A DNA stretch of 64,000 nucleotides from the NCBI GenBank assembly GCA_036971615.1, contig JAYKKR010000018.1:62001-126000 (forward strand), in the 5' to 3' direction. Below the pieces are notes generated by a model, which saw only the letters and a list, made by a program, of their open reading frames with translations, did no database searches and was not told the DNA's origin. The translations under genes were made by a program, and so were the position numbers. Positions 44,539 to 54,639 of this stretch are shown one piece after another (the stretch's first letter is position 1; each line of letters opens with the position of its first letter). The stretch comes from Amyloporia xantha (taxonomy: Eukaryota; Basidiomycota; Agaricomycetes; Polyporales; Adustoporiaceae).

Positions 44539-47500
44539 CTAGACGTCCGACACGACAAATCTCGACTGCGAGGACGACGACCCCTGAGCGCCAGACTTCT
44601 GCGAATTGGACGGTTCCATGGGCGCTGCGGATCCAGATCGAGAGCGCGAGCCACCACGCTGTTTCTTGCCGGTGCCAGGATACGAAACCCAACCCGAGCG
44701 AGGAGGCTGGCCTTGCGCTGTGAGTTCGTCGCGGCGCTGCTCCATGTTAGCCACCGTTAAGGACTCGCGCACAGCAGCAGCCATTGAGCTTGCGCGAGTT
44801 ATCCGAGGAGTGAACACAGGACGCGGCGCGGAGATCGAAGCGAGGGGCTGAGGCACATTGCCGGATGTGCCGGTGTGTGCCTGCGCGTGACCACTGTCGG
44901 ACCGTTCGTCCTGGCGCATTTTCTTGTCAGGACCTAAGCAGATGCAAAAGGAAGTCAGATTGAGGGAAGGACAAGATGAGAGACAAAAACATACGTTGCT
45001 CGTGCCCCGCGCTATTTGAGCGATCTCGTTTTGCTCCGAGCGCGACAGCGGAGGAATTGTCTTGCCGTTGCCCGAGCGAATCCGTATGAAAGCCAGAGTC
45101 GACACTGGAGTGCATTTCAAGTCTTCCTGGGATGACAACGGCGCAGAATCGTTGAACTGACTCTGGGTGAAGTCTAATCCAGCGTTGCGCTCACGCTCCT
45201 CTTCCGCTTCCTGCATCTCGATCTCGAGTTGCTCTATGTCATCCGCATACTTCTCGAAATCTTGAGAGTCTGTGAACTGCAAGGGAGCTTGGTGAGGCCG
45301 ATGCGCTGGCTGACGAGCGAGATGATCCGATGTCTCTGGAACGGGGGCAGGGCGAATTGCCTCTGGTAGGCTGCTGGGCCGCTGGGCCGCTGCCTGTGTT
45401 CCTGAGGGAAATAATTGGGCTGGCGAGACGTACCAGCGCGACGAATGGGAGACGTGTACTGCGATGGAGGATACGGAGAATTAGATGCGAAAGAGGCATC
45501 AGAATCCGAGCTGGCAGGAGCAGGGGTGGGGGGCATCGGCGGTGGAGTCGAAGATGGCTCCGCAGGGATCGTGGCTTCTTTTGTAGCCCTGACTTCCTCT
45601 TCGTGTTTCTTGATGAGAGCGTCCAGACCGAACTTCTGTAGATCCTCCGGAGACATGTACTTCTCTATCTTCCTGATCACGTCTGGAGCGAACGACGCAA
45701 GGCCCTCGTTCTTGATAACGCGAATGGCAGCGTTCATCTTCTTCAAACGATGGCTAGTGAGCGGAAGCACAGTCTCTGCAAACAAACGAAACATCATTAA
45801 TGTCTCAGTCATGTGCGAGGTTAGGCTAGACGAAGCACTCACGATTCTGCCCAGGCAATTTAATGAAGAAATTGATATCCCTGTTCACCACGACATCCCG
45901 ATTGAATTTGTGCCGAGGAGGGATAGGAGAGTTCCAATCTATGGTAGCTTTGGGAGTCCTCTCCATCCTCGTCTTCCTTCTCTTGGGCGCGTCCGGAATG
46001 TCATCAACATTGATAACCGATACTTGAGAGGACGATGCTGTACTGGAATCAGCACCTATCATAGCGATGTGAGTTGTCACATAATCACACAAAGGATGTG
46101 ATAGGAAACTCAGGAATAGCGTCCTGGGACGCTATTCCACGAAACATCGAGCACGCATACGCACGGAATAGCGTCCCAGGACGCTATTCCACGAAACACC
46201 AAGCACATGCAAACTATGGAATAGCGTCCCAGGACGCTATTCCACGAAACACCAAGCACGTGTAAACCATGGAATAGCGTCCCAGGACGCTATTCCTGGT
46301 TTACGAACGTGAGAAGAAGAGAAAACTTACCTCCTCTGGGTGGTGCAGATCCGTCTGCGGTTTGTTCAGCCATGGGCTCGTCCTCGTCGTGAACGAATAT
46401 TGCGTTCTCTATGGGTCCCTGTCCAATCATCAGATGCTTCAACATGTCCAGGTCCTCAGACGCGGCGCTCGACTCCCGCATGAATTTCTCCAGCCGATCG
46501 GATTCCTGCTCCAACATGTCGCAGATGTGGTCTCGGTCACTGTCGATCCAGTACTGCTCATCGTCGTCCGCAGATGCGCCTTCGTTAGCCTGGCTCGCAT
46601 CGGTGTCCATAGGAACGTCTTGGCTCGCCGCAGGGGTATCCAAGGTCGTGGCGAGACTCGACGGTGGAGCACTCGCCTGCGTTTCGGTCAACAAGTCGTC
46701 CTCAGACTGGCTCGCTGTAGCAGCCAGCGCAGCCGCGGCGGTCTGGGCATCCTCCTCCATTATTGCCAGCCGCCATTGAGGTATCTTTGGAGCCGCTGCG
46801 CTTGGCGCTTCGATCCCGCCCTTCTTCGCCATCTGTTCCCTTCGCCAGCGAGGTAGTATGGTCACCTTCTTGGGAGGTTGGCTCGGCGCTGCTGCCTTGG
46901 GCAGCTCTTCAACGTCTTCCTCTTCCAGATCCATCGGCGATGACCTCCCCGATGTGTTCAAGTCCTCCGCCTCAGCTGGGGTGATGTCTTTCGTCTCCCC
47001 TTCCATCGCCCCATCCGTCGCGGTGGATACCTCTCCGCCCGTGCTGTCGACTTCCATCGCTCCAGGCTCCTCGACTGGCTGATCCCCGTGCTCCGACTCC
47101 ATCTCGGTTTCCGGAGGTGCCCCCTCCTCTTCTTCCGAACGCTCCCCTTCCTCTTCGTCAGAAGGTTCCCCCTCCTCCTCGTCAGAAGGTTCCCCCTCCT
47201 CCTCTTCTTCCACAGGTTCCGTCGGCTCTCCAATCTCGGACTCTCCCTCGTTGCCCTCGGACGCACCCTCCGACGGTTCCACGTCCGACAAGTCGTCGTC
47301 GCTCGGAATATGCCCTTTTGCAACCTTCTTCGTGGCCTTCCGCTTGCCTTTCCCGTAAGCCGCCTTGTCATGCTTCGTCCCTCCCTCTTCGCTCTCTTCG
47401 CCGCTGTCACTCTCGCCCCCCTCGTCGCCTGTGGGCTCCTTTTTGACCACCAGCGTGATGTTTTGCTTGGGAGGCGCCGTTTCCCGCCTGGTGTTGCTGT

Positions 47501-50500
47501 ATACGCTCGTCATCGCTTTCAGCAGCTGTTCACCATAGTTAGAATTTTAGAATATTGTGTAATACATGTGCATGTCCTCACATTCGACTCGCCAGCCATC
47601 CCTTCAGAATATGTCGAATGGTTGCTGTGGACATATCGTCCGTATTCAACGTCCTGCAAGTCGAACTGCGGCTTGTCGCCTTCGAAGTCGTATTGGTCCC
47701 ACACATTACGATTGGCGTTGATGTCGAGCACCTGCCGTCGTTCGAAGTCAGCATACCTCCCCATCGCGTCTCACAACCATTTCGCTTACCTTCGCCAGCA
47801 GTCTCGTCGCGATGTACACCTCTCGCGCAACAGCTGGCTGTTCACGCTTCTTCGCAACAGCTCCAGGTTCGTCCGAGACCACAATCCGGTTGTGGTTGGC
47901 AGGTGGAAGTCGTGCAACAGACATCCGTTCAATCGAACGGATGATCGACTGCACCTCCTGGCGATAATGCGCCGTCGACTTGATTCGATCCAGCGCCCTC
48001 AACCCCTCTAACCCCCCTTCACTCCCGTAGGCCACTCACGAGCGATCGGCCTCGTTCTTACCTGTCGTCTGTTCCAGGAGCTGTCTCGTCCCAGAAGTGG
48101 AACTTCGCCGTCGGCATGTTGCACATCCGGTTCTCTTCCTCGTTCCACTCCCTCTGCGGCTCGATGCTGCTCTCGATCGCAGTTCGCAGAGCCTCCCGCA
48201 GATCCAACGTGTCCGCGTGCATCGTCTTGTGACGGTAGCTGGTCACCGTGTCCTCTTCCACGATCATCGCAGCGCAAAGCCATTTCGGCGGATGGCTGCG
48301 GATCAGCAGCCCTGCGATGCGTGGGTGCGATGTCAGTCCCAGACGACCCCCAGGAGGTGGACGGAATCCCGCTTTTCTTTCCGTCAGCATCTTCGCCCTC
48401 GCCGCGCGGTCCGTCTCGTTCCTCTTCAGGTGCGGCAGCAGCCACTCATGACAGTTGTCAATGTCAGACTGGTTCCTGTCGGACATCCATGGCTCCTTTT
48501 TGTAAATCGTCCAGAGTGTACTGTCTGCGTCTTCGGCTTGCACCATCTGCTCCACCTTCGTCTTGTCTGTAATTCGCGGAATAGCGAGTTCGATCAGATC
48601 GCACTCCAGGCGCGTCATCGATCGAGGGCAAAAGTCGATGAGGACCTGCGCGATCTGCGAGCCCATGCACATGTCAGCACAAATGTACTTAATGCTAATC
48701 ATAATCGTATCCACGCACCTTATGATACGCTTCGCGAGCGCGGATGTGCGGAACCGAGCGGACAGCGTTGTAAATGCATGTCGAGCCGTCGTTCATGATC
48801 TGATCCCGCGAGTTCTTGCCACGGTAATACCACCACAAGCCTTCGAAGTACCCACATACCTACAGAAGCGCCCATCAGTGGAACACATTAGGGAAAAGAG
48901 CAAACAAACTCACCTCCTGCTGTGCCAGCGGGGTCCGCAGGAACATCTGGTTGATGGCTGCCATCATCGACGCGCAGAGCAGTGGCAGCGGAGGCGAACG
49001 ATGGATATCGCTCTGCCTCGACAGTAAAACGAACGTCCGCGCGAGCACTCGATCGGCGTGTGCTTCGCTGACCTCACCTTTCTTGACCATAATCTCCAGC
49101 CGCTCATCGAGCCAACTGATGACCCTGGTGCGATATCCCTCGAGTTTCTTGATGTATGTCCCCTCTTTCACACCGATCCAAGGGAGGGAAGGTCCAAAGA
49201 ACATGTTGAATACCGTGTCTAGGCCATCCAGCGTGTCCCTGTCCTTGAAGATCTGGAGCTCTCCCACCTTGCCTCCTTTGATGTCTTGAAGCCACTTCTT
49301 GGCCGTCTCGACTTCAGGGAGCTTGGCGTACTCAGCGGAAGATAGCGTTTCTTGCGCCTTCTCCAGATTCTTGATGAGCGTCGAGACCTCTTCGAGCGAT
49401 GGGAAATTCTCGCTCGCCGATTCGATGCATGACAGCTCCAGGTGCTTCATGTCGAAAATGACGGCGAAATGCTGTGTGGAATGATTGAGTGAGAATAAAA
49501 GAAATTATATGACAAGACAAACGTACCGCAGCGTGAATGTTCACCAGCGAACACAAGAACTTCATGGTGAAGGTCTCCTGTCGACGCCAGTATGAACCCA
49601 TCTTGTTCATATGGGACAACATGCGCACAATGTGGAAGTTCGAGAGGATGCGATTGGTGCGCGAGTTCAGCTTGTCGTCCTTCAGACCCCTGACCTTGTT
49701 CTCGAAAAACGTCTCTCCCTGCTTGAGGTACTCCTCCAGCACAGCGAGCCTCGACACGAGCAGCTCCTCGTGTGTCTCGCCATAACGATGCTTGACCTCG
49801 TTGCGCGAGAGATGCTTCGAGAGACTGCGGTTGTTCTCGAGAGCGCCTGCAAAAAATGAAATCGTCAGCGCCGATAAATTATATTATTAAGTCGAGACGA
49901 AGAGGGGCCGTCGCGGAATAGCGTCCCAGGACGCTATTCCCGCTATTCCGCGACGCACGCACATACACGCGGTGCGGAATAGCGTCCCGAGACGCTATTC
50001 CATGTTATATCGACCAGCGTGAGGATGAGGAATAGCGTCCTGGGACGCTATTCCGCACCACGTGTATGTGCGTGCGTCGCGGAATAGCGTCCTGGGACGC
50101 TATTCCGCAATATCGATGGAGCGGCGTTATACGGAATAGCGATCCAGGACGCTATTCCGCATACCGTCGAATAAAATAAAAATAAAAATACGCGTATACT
50201 TACGACGGTCGTAGAGCTTCACGCCCCACCAACGAAGCTCCTCGATCTTCTTCTCGGTGTCGGCGATGTTGTTCGCGATCCGCTGGTCCTTCGCCTGCGC
50301 ATTCGCATTCCCCGCCTCGAGCTTCTTCTCGAGCTTGTTGCGGTCCTTCTCGTACACCTCGATCTTCTTGCGCAGCTTCTCGACCATGTGGTTCACAGCG
50401 GCGTGACGATGCTGCCCACCGCACGCCATGATCTGGTACCCGCTCGTCTTGAATTTGAGCTTCGGAAGGTTGATGCCGCCCAACTCGTCTTGACTCGGCT

Positions 50501-51004
50501 CCATGTCCAGGTCCTCCGGATACACCGCCAGGGGAAGCTGCGAGTCGCTCGCATAGCTGTGCACTCCGTTAACATTGAGGTTCTCCTCCAGGCCGTCCCG
50601 CTGCTTGACCACCATAGGACGAAGATTTTCCCCGCCGAAAACAGGCGAGTACGCCTCCGTCTCCAGCATGTCGATTCGCGCGAACCCGAGCCGGTGCTGC
50701 GTCGCGAGACGGTCGAGCTCGAGCGTTTCCTCAGGTACCGGCTCGAATTTCATGACCTGCGCCCCTCATCTATTAGCGAATTCGTTCCCTCCCAAGAAAT
50801 TCCCTAACTCACCTCGACTTCCTCCTCCTGATCCTCCTCCTCGTCCTTGCGCTTCTTAGCAGGTTTCTTCTTCCCCTTTGCCCCCGCCGCCGCTCCCGAC
50901 CCCTCCGCGCTGGCGCCCTCAACGGCCTTGCCCGCTTTCCGCCCTGCAGGCTTCGCCTTCGCGGCGCTCGGCCCCGCCGTCGCAGCGTTCGATTTCGGAG
51001 GCAT
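44539..51004 (-). CDS. Gene E copy E1, large protein with ParB-like G-G-Q-H-R segment (about 1760 aa)
   Basis: Exons by eye: 51004-50813, 50756-50204, 49846-49527, 49472-48914, 48859-48719, 48654-48062, about 48030-47790, 47731-47582, 47526-46331, 46055-45843, 45775-45434, 45401-44995 (internal junction unresolved) and 44933-44539. A Lys/Ala-rich head is followed by V-N-G-V-H-S-Y...L-P-L-A-V and A-C-G-G-Q-H-R-H-A-A-V, which resembles the G-x-H-R region of ParB/DGQHR-type proteins, and then by a coiled coil. The middle is helical; exon 47526-46331 is very acidic (S-D-E-E-E-G-E-P repeats). The C-terminal part has L-T-S-H-R-L-K-K-M-N and ends F-V-V-S-D-V. Palindrome arrays lie in two introns. 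The paralogue is E2. It is probably nuclear; activity is unknown and the ParB link is an inference from one motif. Confidence 0.6.
46112..46296. repeat. Palindrome array in an E1 intron, four copies
   Basis: Four 26-bp elements at about 46112, 46163, 46216 and 46270 (51-54 bp spacing), arms GGAATAGCGTCC and GGACGCTATTCC around a 2-nt centre. Spacers are related to each other (CACGAAACACCAAGCAC core). They lie in the intron 46056-46330. Confidence 0.92.
49914..50160. repeat. Palindrome array in a second E1 intron, five copies
   Basis: Elements at about 49915, 49976, 50029, 50081 and 50133, inside the intron 49847-50203. One has GATCC replacing GTCCC in the left arm. The spacers at 49948-49977 and 50053-50082 are inverted copies of each other with one mismatch. 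Confidence 0.9.
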
Positions 51005-51510
51005 CTTGGACTCAAGAGTTTCGATTTTAGAATGGAAGCAGTGAGCGAATGGATTTAGTATGTGGATGTGTAGACCAACAGCGCGAACACCAATTCGGGA
51101 AGGCCGCTCAGCGCCGGCGCGCGCGGCTGCGCCCAATATAGTCATTCTTTCCCACACTCTTGGCTCGATCACTTCGGCGCATCTTCTCTCACCATCTCTC
51201 ACTTCTCATCCTTCTCCGTACTTCTCGGACTCCCATATTCCCTCCCTCTATCACATACATCTACATAGTCACCTTTCAATATATTTTTCCCTCATCCGAC
51301 TTGTATCATACACATGCTACCGGTTCACCGACATGTTCTCCTTCCCAACCATTTATAATGTCCGGTAGCATCATGTCGTCCATTTCCTTTTCAACCAAAC
51401 AATGTCAGATTGCACCCAGCTGCTCGGCTCCTCCACTACAGTAGACACATGCTGCGCATAGTACATCAAACGCACACTCTACGACTCCACTATTCCATAC
51501 CAGTACATTC
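51005..51510. other. Upstream region of E1
   Basis: About 500 bp between E1 and F1, strongly pyrimidine-rich on the plus strand from 51170 to 51300 (purine-rich on the E1 sense strand). No gene or palindrome is seen. Confidence 0.4.
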
Positions 51511-51922
51511 TCACAGCTTCGACCCCTTCTTCACCGATTCCAACATCCTCAGCTGTCCCGGAAGCACAGCAGGACTCATCGACTTGATGTCATGCGCTAA
51601 CGAGATGATCTCCCTGTATTTCCCGATCGGAATCCCGTCCGCATCGCGCGCACCATATATACCAGAAAGCACCGCCATTCCAAATCGTGCCATATCCTGT
51701 CAATTCCATGTAAGTCCATAGCCTTCAAACACCTCTCTATGGACTTACTGCACACCACAAGACACGTTCCGCCCACTCCAACCACATCGCAGAGAACACG
51801 AACGGCTGCGCCATAGGTCGTTGCTTCCATTCCAACTCGAGGCCGTCAAAACCTTTCGTGACCATACCACACACTCCAACGAGCGTGTTCGCAGGAGGCG
51901 GGAACGGATTGTTGCCTGTCAT
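51511..51922 (-). CDS. Family F protein, copy F1 (about 119 aa)
   Basis: Two exons: 51922-51749 from ATG, opening M-T-G-N-N-P-F, and 51696-51511, ending K-K-G-S-K-L and TGA. The intron GTAAGT...TTGACAG is 52 nt and joins in phase 0. The block W-L-E-W-A-E-R-V-L-W matches W-Y-E-W-A-Q-R-V-L-W of F2 at the same distance before the same intron. A second half I-P-I-G-K-Y-R-E-I-I-S-L-A follows. No domain is recognised and there is no signal peptide. Its small size and place between E1 and D2 suggest an accessory of that unit, which is inference only. Confidence 0.58.
51710..51748 (-). other. Stem-loop at the 5' splice site of the F1 intron
   Basis: The first 12 bases of the intron, GTAAGTCCATAG, are repeated in perfect inverted form, CTATGGACTTAC, 15 bases downstream. 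The stem would bury the donor site in the transcript. Confidence 0.75.
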
Positions 51923-52353
51923 GGTGGATATGATGAGGACAAAAAGACTGAAAGTACGTCTTCCGACCCACCGCTGGCTTTCATATACGTCTCCTTTTAG
52001 CGCCCATGCCTTTCCATCACCGAATTGAACACACGGCTGTTTGACAGAAGCTTGATGCAACATCACACGTGCATCCGCATACAGGCAAAAATGAGGCCGT
52101 TCGCGACCATCAACATGGTTCGTGTCCACAACGCTCTGCACGTACATAATTTAGACACAATTCACTTCATGTTGTAAATAATGAATGTTTAATGTCCCCC
52201 GAAATACGCAACGAGAGAGGCTATCTGCATCCCTCAATATATTTCTATGTGAAGACGGCATACTAAAAAAAAACCCACAATAAATCATGTCCTGTTGTGC
52301 GCTCCGATCACCCGTTCATATCTCGATCGATTGGCCGATCGAGCGATAGAATG

Positions 52354-52485
52354 ACGGAATAGCGTCCTGGGACGCTATTCCTGATATCTTCGATATAGAG
52401 ATTACACGGAATAGCGTCCTGGGACGCTATTCCTCGGGTATCCAACGTCGAGATGTTACGGAATAGCGATCGTGATCGCTATTCC
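52354..52485. repeat. Intergenic palindromes between F1 and F2, three copies
   Basis: Elements at about 52355, 52409 and 52460. The third differs on both arms, with GCGATC on the left and GATCGC on the right, so pairing is kept. Confidence 0.9.
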
Positions 52486-52637
52486 GCGCTGTCACACTTT
52501 TCATTCCATACTAAACTATTAAATATAGTCTTTTCTGTGCATGACACATGCACATTTTACCCTTCTACACAAATGCTACGGTGATCCTACTAATAATTAT
52601 TCATACATTCATACATCTAATAAACTGTTGCTTACCA

Positions 52638-53011
52638 TCAGTCAGCTTGGACGTCCTCCATCCTTGCTTCATTCTCCATGTCTTGAACAATCTCCGCCGC
52701 AAGTTCAACCAACGGACGGTAGATCCCAAGCACCTGGTAGATGATCATCCCTGGGTTATGCGACCTCAGCGTACCCATTAGCACCATGTACTGCCCAAGT
52801 AATATAGGTCAGCTTTCACATAACTGTTGTTGACACAATCACTCACACCGTACCATAGGACTCGTTGAGCCCACTCGTACCACACCTCCGCCGGATGTTC
52901 CGTCCCTCTGCTCGCAACTCCCCACTCCCACTCCACTCGCAGCCCCGCATACCCTAGGCATGCCACATGGTACATGTGCTCATTGTATTCCTCCTCAGAG
53001 ATCGTCGCCAT
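52638..53011 (-). CDS. Family F protein, copy F2 (about 105 aa)
   Basis: Exon 1 (53011-52847) opens M-A-T-I-S-E-E-E-Y-N and reaches W-Y-E-W-A-Q-R-V-L-W-Y-G. A GTGAGT...GGGCAG intron joins in phase 0 to exon 2 (52790-52638), which has G-M-I-I-Y-Q-V-L-G-I-Y-R-P-L-V-E-L-A and ends D-V-Q-A-D and TGA. It is a paralogue of F1. No family recognised; probably a soluble helical protein. Confidence 0.58.
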
Positions 53012-53566
53012 CGGGATACGGGGATAGGTATTCTTTTCGCATTTCGTCTCCTCTTCCCCTCTCTCTTATAACACTATTCCTCTATCTTACGTTTCAGAAG
53101 CCCTCGCCTACATCTCAATATATTCAAGCTCTTCCCAGACTATTTTTCAGATCCTCAGATCCCCAGATTCATTCAATTCTATCTCGCTTCTTCTCCTGTT
53201 CTCTCCTTGATGCGCCCTGTCACACGCATCATCTTCTCATCTATATATGTCATCCTCCGCGCATCACATCATTTAGTTTTGACATGGGAATAGCGTCTCT
53301 GCATCCCCATCACCACATGGCCCGCCTCACCCAGTACACAAGGTCTCCTTATCATAGGCCTTCCATTGGCTAATTATCCATATCCCCGATCAAATACACA
53401 TATTCTACAACATCCATCTTTCTCCATATTCCCTTCGCTTTCTTGTCTGCCTTCCTGGCGCCTAATTATTAAAACATGTCTTGTCTCAGCCAAAGTATTT
53501 TATTTGACAACCATGTGAGTATGTTCATGTATGTACTTTTGAACGTCACTGATCCCTATAATCGAT
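53012..53566. other. Intergenic stretch upstream of F2
   Basis: AT-rich and pyrimidine-rich on the plus strand. A plus-strand frame at 52960-53373 has no recognisable blocks. The palindrome array starts at 53567. Confidence 0.4.
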
Positions 53567-54620
53567 GGAATAGCGACACGGACGCTATTCCACATATTCC
53601 CCCGTCGCATTCCGTGGAATAGCGTCCCTGAACGCTATTCCACGAGTTCAGTATGTCTTTATTTTTATCAGACAGAGGCGCATAATCATGGAATAGCGTC
53701 CTAGGACGTTATTCCATAGTTTCCACTTTATTATTTTTGTATAAATCAACGGTGCGTATTCATGGAATAGCGTTCCAGGACGCTATTCCTTGAACACGCA
53801 CATTTAATTTATATAAAAACAATAAAGTAGCAATCATGGAATAGCGTCCCAGGACGCTATTCCACGGATCTGTCATGTCTTCGTTGGCATCAGTCAAAGA
53901 CACATAATCACTGAATAAGGGTTCTGCTCCTTCAATGATATTGTCTTTATGTGAATCCAAAATGTGTGTTCATGGAATAGCGTCCAGGGACGCTATTCCA
54001 TGATTGCTACTTTATTGTTTTTATATAAATTAAATGTGCGTGTTCATGGAATAGCGTCCTGGAACGCTATTCCATCATTTCCACTGGGTTGTTTTTATAT
54101 AAACCAAAGATGCGTATTTATGGAATAGCGTTCAAGGACGCTATTCCACAGCTTGACTCGTATTTATTATTGCCCTCCAGGGACACTACCCATGGAATAG
54201 CGTCCCAGGACGCTATTCCGCGACTTCATCATATCTTCTTTGTCATCAATCAAAGACAAATTATCCCTGAATAGGGTTCCTGTTCCTTGGGTTTTGCTGT
54301 CTTTATGTAAATTAGTGGTGCGTGTTCATGGAATAGCGTCCTTGAATGCTATTCCATGGTTTCCACTCATCTTTGTTATCACCACTCAATGGTTCATAAC
54401 CATGGAATAGCGTCCGTGAACGCTATTCCACCATTTCATCATGTCTTTGTCTTCGCCTGTCAATGCCATTACATCACGGAATAACGTTCAAGGACGCTAT
54501 TCCGTGGTTTCTGCTCTCTTTGCCTATGTACATTTAAGGTCCGCAACTTTTTGTCACTTGTCAATTCATGTCAGTTGAGGGTGCATATTTATGGAATAGC
54601 GTTTCTGGTCGCTATTCCAT
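53567..54620. repeat. Large intergenic palindrome array, thirteen copies
   Basis: Elements start at about 53568, 53612, 53691, 53763, 53837, 53975, 54046, 54120, 54193, 54329, 54403, 54477 and 54593. Most lie 71-79 bp apart. Two gaps of about 137 bp each hold a decayed unit (CTGAATAAGGG at 53912, CTGAATAGGG at 54271). Spacers fall into related groups, and one 46-bp spacer is present in both orientations. Confidence 0.9.
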
Positions 54621-54639
54621 GGTTCACCACTTAAGATCC

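Noticed and set aside
47088..48011. Plus-strand frame of about 307 codons, Leu/Arg-rich
   Set aside because: It is antisense to the acidic exon of E1; the composition follows from reading Glu/Asp codons backwards.
53567..54620. CRISPR-like look: regular palindromes with spacers
   Set aside because: The host is eukaryotic, the spacers are related or inverted copies of each other rather than unique, and similar arrays lie in introns. No cas gene is present.
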